DNA of 64,000 nucleotides. Origin: Sesamum alatum (Eukaryota; Streptophyta; Magnoliopsida; Lamiales; Pedaliaceae). Under the pieces are notes generated by a model. That model made no database searches, was not told the DNA's origin, and saw nothing but the letters and a program-made list of their open reading frames with translations. Shown here one piece after another: positions 57,076 through 64,000 of the stretch. Made by a program: the position numbers and the translations under genes. The stretch is from contig JACGWO010000001.1 of NCBI GenBank assembly GCA_034509735.1, forward strand, positions 31,065,966 through 31,129,965, written 5' to 3'. The first letter of the stretch is position 1; every line of letters starts with the position of its first letter.

Positions 57076-57446
57076 AGAATCTCCCTTCGGTGGCACCATC
57101 TATCTTCTGCTTTTTCTCTCTACCTCTCCTCCCGACTTACCTCCTTCTTCTCCCTTGCAATGTCTTTCCCAAGCAAGTGGTGTCAGGCAGATGTGAGAGA
57201 GCCGAAGTATCAACAGGATTCACTCCCTCATTTGTAGTAGAACCTACCAGGCGTACCAATCACATCCTCTATGCCCTCTCATCTATACTCTAGGAGGAAG
57301 ATGCATGGTGGAAAGAAAAGTACGCAGAAAGAAACTTTACCTACAGTAGCGGAAAAGCGAAAATGAGGGAGGAGGATTACGGGGTTTAAGAGACACAGAA
57401 AAAATGGCTTGGCAACAGACAACAACAGGCGAGTTTAGGAAAATAG
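57076..57446. other. Non-copia flank, possible old exon
   Basis: Not similar to the other repeats in the window. The minus strand of 57240-57130 reads GSTTNEGVNPVDTSALSHLPDTTCLGK... and ends at a good donor-like GGAGGTAAGT (near 57130). It could be one exon of a host or transposon gene, but I recognise no family and the frame is short. Confidence 0.25.
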
Positions 57447-59473
57447 TGTTTAGAATAGGTGACCATATAGCCAATCTTGGCGAGCAAAATGTATCTATGT
57501 CTAGACAATTTCACAGTGTTTTTGATAAATTTATTAATGAATAAAGAAGTGAAATTCATTTGGCATTACTTTGTTTGCGTTCACTTTAATACTGCATTTA
57601 CGTATCTGTTCACTACGCGAACAAAGCCCACGGGCTGAAAACATGTTTCGGGGATTGGGACTACGCTTGGAGGTAGGTCCATGAAATCATTCCGTCGAAT
57701 CAGTCCAGAAATCTCCAAGTCAAGGAATCTTGAAAATGGATACCGAGATTCCCCTTGAGACTTGCACTAAGCATCTGCTGTCGTATTTCATCGACGGGGG
57801 ACGAGGGTCGCCTAAGCACTGTTAGTGGGTTAGCCTGCTAGGAAGCAGCTGACTGAGGTGACTCGCGGGAACCGTCTTAATAGAGGACCTTGAGTAGGGT
57901 CGGCTGGGTAATTGTACCGTGTGTTCCCGGTTTCAACGGTACAGGTCAAGTCCTTTGACTTGAGGAACTGCTGAGTTTACCTGTATATCAGGTCTGTATC
58001 TTACATATGGTGAGAGATTGCCAAGAAACACTTGAGTAGTCATAAGCCATGTCTAGTGCAGCTCTGGTGTACAGAGTGACAGTAGTTTCCAAGAAAGGAT
58101 CTGTCTCCTTGTCAAAGGCATTGACAATTGAGTTCTCACGTAATGCCTCTGTGTCTTGTCCCTAAAATCTGCGGCCACAGTAACTGAACAGAAAGGGAAA
58201 GGTTTCCTTGTGGGCGTTTAGTAAGGACACACCAGACACTTAGGTCCAAAATGGGTGCCTGCATTTTCCGTGCCCTAAGACCCTAAGTGGTGAGACCGTA
58301 GACAGAGGACAAGTGTACTGTTAGAGCCTAAATTGTTCATCCCCGAATTTTTCACCTAGTCTCTAGTGCCATGGACCGTTGCTAAATGACCACCCATGGT
58401 AACGGACGGATTCTAGTAATTCGACCCAAGTCTAGCTGAAAGGTGAACTAAAGAGTCCACACATAATCCACACAACATTAAGTATTTAATTTAGAATTAA
58501 ATATTGGAGAAATGGAAATGACTAAAATTGTTTGATTTAATCGGGTCCTTTATTTTCTATGGAGAGAATTAATTCTTTTTATTAAGATAAAGAGATTAAT
58601 CTAAAAATTAGATTTATTAGAAAATTAATTTATGGGCCTAGAATAAATATTTATATTTTATTTTTGGCCCTTTGGAATATTTATATAGATTTTAAATTTC
58701 CATTAAAATTAAAGTAATGGTTGAGATTAAAAGGAGAGAGATGGATGGCTAGGATTTAATTTGACTAGGTCAAATGCTACTTTTGACTAGGACTTTGACT
58801 AGGTCAAAATCCTAGTCAAAATAGTCTTCTAAGAATTGTAGTTTGAAGAGGATTAAACTCCTCCTCTATATATAGGTCCTAGCCCTCTATTTGAGGTGTG
58901 ATGAAATTCCAACACACACAACACACACAACATAATTTGCGTCTCCCCTCTCTCCCTCTCGTCCACCCTCTCTCTCTCATCTGACAAGAAAATACTTTTT
59001 CTTGTTATTTTGTTCTTGGAACAATCGAACTTAGGAGAATTAATACCGTTAATTAATAACGTGTGATTAATTCATCCTCTCTAAAATACTTGTTTGTTCG
59101 GTAGCACAACGTGCAAGATACGTTGGTGGATTGCGTGTTACTGTTTTGGAGAGTCTCGAACACGAGATTTTGGTAACAAAACGGAGAACACGGCGAGTAC
59201 CGGTTAGAGACGAAAACGACAATTGTGGTTTCCGGTTTAAATTTTCGTTTCCTCTTTTTATTTTAATCGCTATGGCCTCCATGATTGGAAATATTTTTTG
59301 TATGCTTTTAATTCATAGTGATACACACCGAACACCCCGGAAACTTCAAGGGTGCACCCCTGAACGTGTTTCTTTAATTATTCAAAGCATATTTTAATTT
59401 TTGTATTTTAATTTATACCTGCGCTTCCGCTTCCGCGCTATTTCCAGGCGAGAGATGATTCCACAATCTTTCA
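57447..59473 (+). mobile_element. Solo LTR with AATAG duplication
   Basis: 2027 bp, TGTTTAGAATAGG...AATCTTTCA, plus strand, flanked by an exact 5-bp duplication AATAG (57442-57446 and 59474-59478). It has TTGAC boxes with 'tttgactaggtcaaa' (58760-58825), TATA-like 'ctatatatagg' (58866) and the hairpin region 'cttcaagggtgcacccctgaacg' (59345-59367) with an imperfect stem. Formed by LTR recombination. Confidence 0.93.
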
Positions 59474-59478
59474 AATAG

Positions 59479-59970
59479 AAAGAAAAATGAAGATGAAAAA
59501 AAAAGTAGAAATCACTTACTTTCTTATCGAACACCTAAAATCGCATAAACCACAAAGAGGCAACACGCACTCTTTAAAGAAAGGGTATAAGAGGAATCTT
59601 AAAACTGCCCAGGACTCTTTCCTCTCTCTCCGCCAGCTCGATGTATGCAACAAATCAGAAACGTGTATCCTCCCTCCAACACCGCAGGTTCTCCCTATGG
59701 CTTGCTTAGATGTCTAATCTCTTTTTCTTTCTTGGTATCGTGTTGATCCCAACAAAATTTGCTAGGTGGAAAATTGGTTGAACTGGATAAACCCTCTGCA
59801 GGCGGAGCAAAGTTTTGAGTTGTCTTAGTCAAGCACGGCTTACCCTCTTAGCTTAGGCCTAGTAGGGAAACCCAAGGTAAAATTTCTTGAAATAGGGATT
59901 AAAGCCATAAACAACAAGGACGCATTTATTTCAACTCCAACACAAGTCCAATCCAAGTCTTACACTACTG
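59479..59970. other. Unassigned sequence between the last solo LTR and a gypsy-like LTR
   Basis: Continues the flank at 57076-57446. A 76-codon plus-strand frame (59487-59717, starting MKMKKKVEITYF) has no recognisable domain and is rejected as a gene. From about 59740 on, the sequence is probably the 3' internal end of the gypsy-like element whose LTR follows. Confidence 0.3.
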
Positions 59971-59982
59971 GAGAGGGGAGAG

Positions 59983-60822
59983 TGATGATGCCCGATGACA
60001 AATATTCTTCCAAGCCAACGGTGCAAATGAAGCCCAATTCCAAGACAAATGAGCAGGCCCCTTAATTCACTTAGCCTAATAGGCTAAAACCATGCTGGCC
60101 TAGCATAACTTATATGTAACAAGCGCATCAGGCCTTTCTAAGCCTAGTCAAGCCATCCTACTTTTGGGGCAATATCCACAAATGGGGGCTAATCCCAATA
60201 GGGTTGCCATATCAGTCATATTCTATGTACAGTTCATTGGCCACTGTCACCCTAAAGAGTGCCAACAGGGATGTCATAGCTAGCTAGATTTAGTTATTGG
60301 AAGCAGTCGATAACTATTTTTCCTTTTCATGCTTGACTTGGCGGGACTACTTTAAGCTGGCATATCTTTTAGAAGATAGCGCAAATGTTGGATAAACATC
60401 ATCTACACAAAATAGATATCTCTAAGATTTCCAGAATATCTCAACTATCCTTAACGAACCCTTAAATCTCTCCCAAGCTCCTCTCTATATATAGAGGTGG
60501 TCTAAGATACAATAAGGGAAAGTTAAGCTCATTTAACTTCTCGAACAACAGGTGTACACGAATTCTTTCTATTTTCTCCACTCCTTACTTAGATTTCAGC
60601 TACATATTTTTATATTCAAGCACTCAGCATTTTACTACACAAATTATCGTGTCACACTCTCATTGTTCACTCAAGTTTTCCCAATTTTTATTCCGTTGAT
60701 TACTTTTAAGCATTAGGGTGTTGTTAAACCGTTGTTTTTGCAAGCTAGCCCTATGATAATAATTAGAATTTTCAAGATTTTGTTTCAATTTTTGTGATGC
60801 TACTAAATCCCAATATGCATCA
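59983..60822 (+). repeat. Gypsy-like LTR, TGATG...CATCA
   Basis: 840 bp starting TGATGATGCCC and ending ATGCATCA. It is preceded by the purine tract GAGAGGGGAGAG (59971-59982) and has TATATATA at 60486-60493 followed by 'gaggtggtctaag'. These fit a 3' LTR of a Ty3/gypsy (Tat/Ogre-like) element. The matching 5' LTR and coding region are not in the window, and no duplication could be checked. Confidence 0.5.
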
Positions 60823-60960
60823 CACATGACTATTAAGTTATTTCATTAATTAACATGTTCTTATTTTCCTTTTATTTTTTAAGATACTGTACAACCTAAA
60901 ATTCAACCAATTTACAGGGGAAAACCCTTACAAGTAACCAATATGGTTAGCAAGGATTTA

Positions 60961-61719
60961 GAGGGTGTTTGGTTAAGCTTTTTTAAAATATCTTATAAGC
61001 TCTTACATCTTATAAGATGTTTTAGGAGCTTATAAGATGTTGGATCTTATTTGAAAAATAAGCTCCTAAAGTGTTTTGGATAAAATAAGATATTAAAGCT
61101 TATAAGATGTTTTCAACATCTTATAAGATGTTAGGGTGTTTGGCATAATAAGGCCTTTTTATTGGTAAAATGACCAACAAGGACATGATACTATTAGAAT
61201 CAAATAAATTATTATTTTTGTTGACATATTTTGTATTTAAATATTTTTGAATTAATTTCATAAATAGTATACATTAGTTTAACTTCAATAAAAAATTTAT
61301 TAGATAAATTTTTCTTACAAAAATAAAAAAAATGGGCGGATTATGACCTAAATTTTGAATAAAAATAATATATATGTACATTCATGCTAGTTGAATATTA
61401 ATATAGATATATATGTTTTCTCTTTTGATGCATTACTATTTCTAATTGTATAGCTTATAATATCTTGAATTATATTTTTTTTCAGTAAATATAATATTTT
61501 ATACCAATTTTATTTTTGTTTAGCTATAATAATTTATTATTTAATAGTGAAACATTTTCTCTTTTTTAAATACAAAAAAAAAATTTAAAATACTAGAGAA
61601 AGAGTATCTATATGTGTGCGTGAGAGAGAGAAAGAGAGAAAGAGAAGAGAAAGAATAGTGTCTGTGTGTGTTTGTGTGTGTGGGGGGAGAGAGAGAGAGT
61701 GTGTGTGTGTGTGAGAGAG

Positions 61720-61754
<35 letters not shown>

Positions 61755-62020
61755 AGAGTGTGTATATGTAGAGAGAGTGTGTATGTGATAATGAGGGTAT
61801 ATTTGTCATATAACATATTAATTTGATAAAACTTATAAGATGTTTTGAAAAAGTTAGAAATTTTAATTTTTTTTTAAGAGCTTATAAGATCCAAACATTT
61901 TATTTTGAGATCTTATAAGCTCTTTAACAAAAATTTGCCAAATAAATTTTTAGAGCTTATAAGCTCTCAAACATCTTATAAGATGTTTTGACGAGCTTAT
62001 AAATTTAGCCAAACACCCTC
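60961..62020. mobile_element. Fold-back DNA element with CATCTTATAAGATG repeats
   Basis: Ends are inverted: GAGGGTGTTTGGTTAA at 60961 and TTAGCCAAACACCCTC at 62005-62020. Both arms carry repeated subterminal palindromes (CATCTTATAAGATG and 'gagcttataagctc'), three or more per arm. A second AGGGTGTTTGGC lies at 61132. The centre is AT-rich with a (GA/GT)n tract. No transposase. Flanks TTTA and TTTG suggest a short duplication, and the type (hAT or PIF/Harbinger MITE) is undecided. Confidence 0.7.
61617..61790. repeat. (GA)n/(GT)n microsatellite
   Basis: A purine-GT stretch of GAGAGA and GTGTGT runs inside the fold-back element. The minus-strand frames through it (Thr-His and Ser-Leu repeats) are low complexity and not genes. 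Confidence 0.9.
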
Positions 62021-62470
62021 TTTGAATACCTAAAATGTTTCTTATTATATTTTTGCTTGCTCTATTTAAGTGAGAATCAAAATTGATTCCCAGAGCCATA
62101 CTAAATTTGTTTCGCCTACAAACATTCACATTCGATATTTGACCTTCAGTCCCGCTCTTAGTTTGACAAATTCATTAGTTCATCGTCAAAACAACTCAGG
62201 CTCTAATAAAATTTGCCCTTTCTAATGATGACAAAGTTATTTTAGTGTCGACAAAGTCTTAATGAAAATGAAGAAAATAAAGGTAGACAAATAAGGAAAA
62301 TTCTTGCCAAAACCAGGTTTGGCCGAACCAAACTAATTAAGAGCAAATGTGATACATTTTGTTGTATGATTGGACACTTTCTCACTTGCATTCAAACAAG
62401 TACGGTTACAAGGATGTAATAAATTAACCTAACTTCAATAGAAATTACACTGTCCTTTGTCGAGGATGAC
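62021..62470. other. No feature recognised
   Basis: AT-rich sequence with stops in all frames. I see no repeat shared with the rest of the window. Confidence 0.5.
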
Positions 62471-62952
62471 TACAATTATGCATAAACCTTTTGTGGTTTG
62501 AAAAATTATATTTAGTACCTATAAATCTATTTATGTTTAACCAATAAATCCCCATTAGGCCAAATTAACCGAATTTGTTGATATTAGCAAAAAAAAAAAA
62601 AAAAAACTTGAATAAAAATCCATATTTACCTCCGACTGGCTTATTACTGACTTATTATAGGGCAAAACTTATTTTCTAATCAAACTATCCTTATAAGGGT
62701 GGAGATATACCTCTTACATGATTTAGCGTGTGAAAATATATAAGGGTAGTTTGGTCAGAAAAAAATTATGTTGACCTGCAATAAGTCAGTAATAAGTCAA
62801 TAGAGTGCAAATATGAACTTTTATTCAATTTTTTTGTTAATATCAGTAATGAGGAATTCTAACTAACGATGGGATCTACTTTTTAAACAAAAACAAACTC
62901 AGAGGTACTAGATGTAATTTATCAAATTATAGAGGGTTTATATATAATTACA
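62471..62952. mobile_element. MITE with ~190-bp imperfect inverted repeats
   Basis: The left arm (TACAATTATGCATAAACC...AGTACCTATAAAT...GATATTAGCAAAA...TTGAATAAAAATCCATATTT...CTTATTACTGACTTATT) pairs along its length with the reverse complement of the right arm (...ATATAATTACAC at the end). The short centre lies near 62700-62735. An A20 run at 62590-62609 is expanded on the left arm only. No coding capacity. The family is not determined, but long inverted repeats suggest a Mutator- or fold-back-type MITE. Confidence 0.68.
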
Positions 62953-64000
62953 CAAAATTTCATGACCGTGTTATTATCGTTAAAACTAAAGTTATACATA
63001 ACCAAAAGTTCATATAAGAGTTACACAAATTAAGAAAATATAGAAGAAATACAATAAATTTTGTATCAGATCATCAAACTAGACACGTTGATGCATTGCT
63101 TGATTCTGCATTGATCTAATGAATGTTCTTCTAATAGAGCATTTCACCTTATCTCAGTTCCCTTTTGAGAAGATCAAATACTTCTCCACCAACATCACTA
63201 CTAGGAGGGATAGTTGCAACCTAATTGATTTGTCAAAAGTAGGAATTTGAGCAGGAATCTATAATATATATTTAATCTGGGTCGGAGATCGTAATGATCT
63301 AGGGTAAATGTCATTAGTAGGTGGTTGCAATCTGATAAAATAATCAGGTTTATTGGGAGGTCTCAACTAAAATCCTTCAATACTTAGTTAGTTTGGTGCA
63401 AGATTGAGGGGAAGAAAATAAAATCCTCTCAACAAATAATGACGTACCTTGGCAAATTACCGTACTTGTACTAGTCCAAGTGTCTCGATATCAACTCTCC
63501 AAGTGTTGGGCAACCAATGGTTGTTGTTTTGCATCATCGCTTTGTATGAAAAAGTCAAAAAAATAAATACATACGATACAAAATTTAGTTAAATATATTT
63601 AATTTTATACTTTTTAAATATTTTTACACATGCCTTAATTGTGACAGATAATGCTAGTTTCAATAAAGTATTAAGTGTAACCTAATTGGTTTGACAAAAA
63701 ACTAATAATTAATTTGGGACAAAAATTTCAATAAAAAAGGTCTGCAATTAATTATACTTTATGTACATCAACTATGTTATAGGTACCACATGTACCCTTC
63801 AAAGTATTAAGTGTATCATAATTGGTTTGAAAAAATTAGGAATTTGAGCCAGAAATTCAATAAAATGTTAGGTGTTAATTGCATTTTCCCTCCATTAAGT
63901 GTAACACCCCTATCCCCCGATGAACCTCCTTCAAATTATATTTTTCTCCCCATAAGTTATAAGTTGTATATTATTTGTTCAATTGATTACGAAAATCTTA
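62953..64000. other. AT-rich tail with three copies of a short repeat
   Basis: No gene seen. A unit 'ctaattggtttgacaaaa...aatttgagccagaaattcaataaaa' recurs imperfectly near 63217, 63677 and 63806. The last bases (63875-63960, 'gttaattgcattttccctcc...cccctatcccccgatgaacctcc') look like the start of another DNA-transposon end that continues outside the window. Confidence 0.45.

Noticed and set aside
59487..59717. 76-codon plus-strand frame beginning MKMKKK
   Set aside because: No domain, starts in an A-rich stretch next to a solo LTR; not supported as a gene.
61541..61816. 91-codon minus-strand frame with Thr-His and Ser-Leu repeats
   Set aside because: Simple GT/GA repeat inside a fold-back element.

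Overview
The window is plant nuclear DNA from a gene-poor, repeat-packed (heterochromatin-like) region. I place it in a flowering plant because of the families present: Ty1/copia elements with tRNA-iMet type primer sites, a plant MULE with SWIM and GRF zinc-finger modules, and a CACTA/En-Spm gene of the plant PTTA type. I cannot name the species. I found no intact host gene, rRNA, tRNA or CRISPR.

Almost everything from 1 to 59,473 is one pile of nested transposons, mostly from a single copia lineage with LTRs of about 2 kb and a very long GC-rich leader. That layout resembles the Angela/BARE type, but the lineage call is tentative. Left to right: a B-type LTR fragment (1-218 and 2221-3040) is split by a solo LTR (219-2220), and an unclassified repeat follows (3041-4018). 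Element B (minus strand, 4019-19566) has both LTRs, decayed gag-pol and, inside its leader, a non-autonomous LTR element (LARD, 11893-17008). A CACTA-like gene on the plus strand (19567-20554 and 45609-46097) is cut in two by element C (minus strand, 20555-45608). Element C contains a rearranged composite (20815-25685, target duplication CTCCC) in its 3' LTR. Its gag holds a MULE DNA transposon (26484-41531, 73-bp inverted ends, 9-bp duplication TTATTCATG). The MULE in turn holds the best-preserved element, a young copia (30258-40710, duplication GCCAG). Further right, element D (minus strand, 47602-57075) is hit by two solo LTRs, and a last solo LTR lies at 57447-59473. The tail (59.5-64 kb) is AT-rich and carries a gypsy-like LTR, a 1-kb fold-back element rich in CATCTTATAAGATG, and a 0.48-kb inverted-repeat MITE.

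The young copia shows the full cycle: LTR promoter with TATA box and TTGAC boxes, primer site, long leader, Gag with CCHC knuckle, protease, integrase, RT, RNase H, polypurine tract and second LTR. Its pol is broken by about seven one-base shifts, all at homopolymer runs. Its two LTRs also differ mainly by homopolymer length, so many breaks may be consensus-sequence errors rather than biology.

The most unusual signals concern RNA and DNA structure in this copia lineage. There is a U5 hairpin whose stem changes in a compensatory way between LTR subfamilies, a conserved pair of CACGAGTCGTG palindromes in the leader, an extreme CG-repeat leader block, and a separate GC-rich insert that keeps a reading frame open inside the gag of element B.
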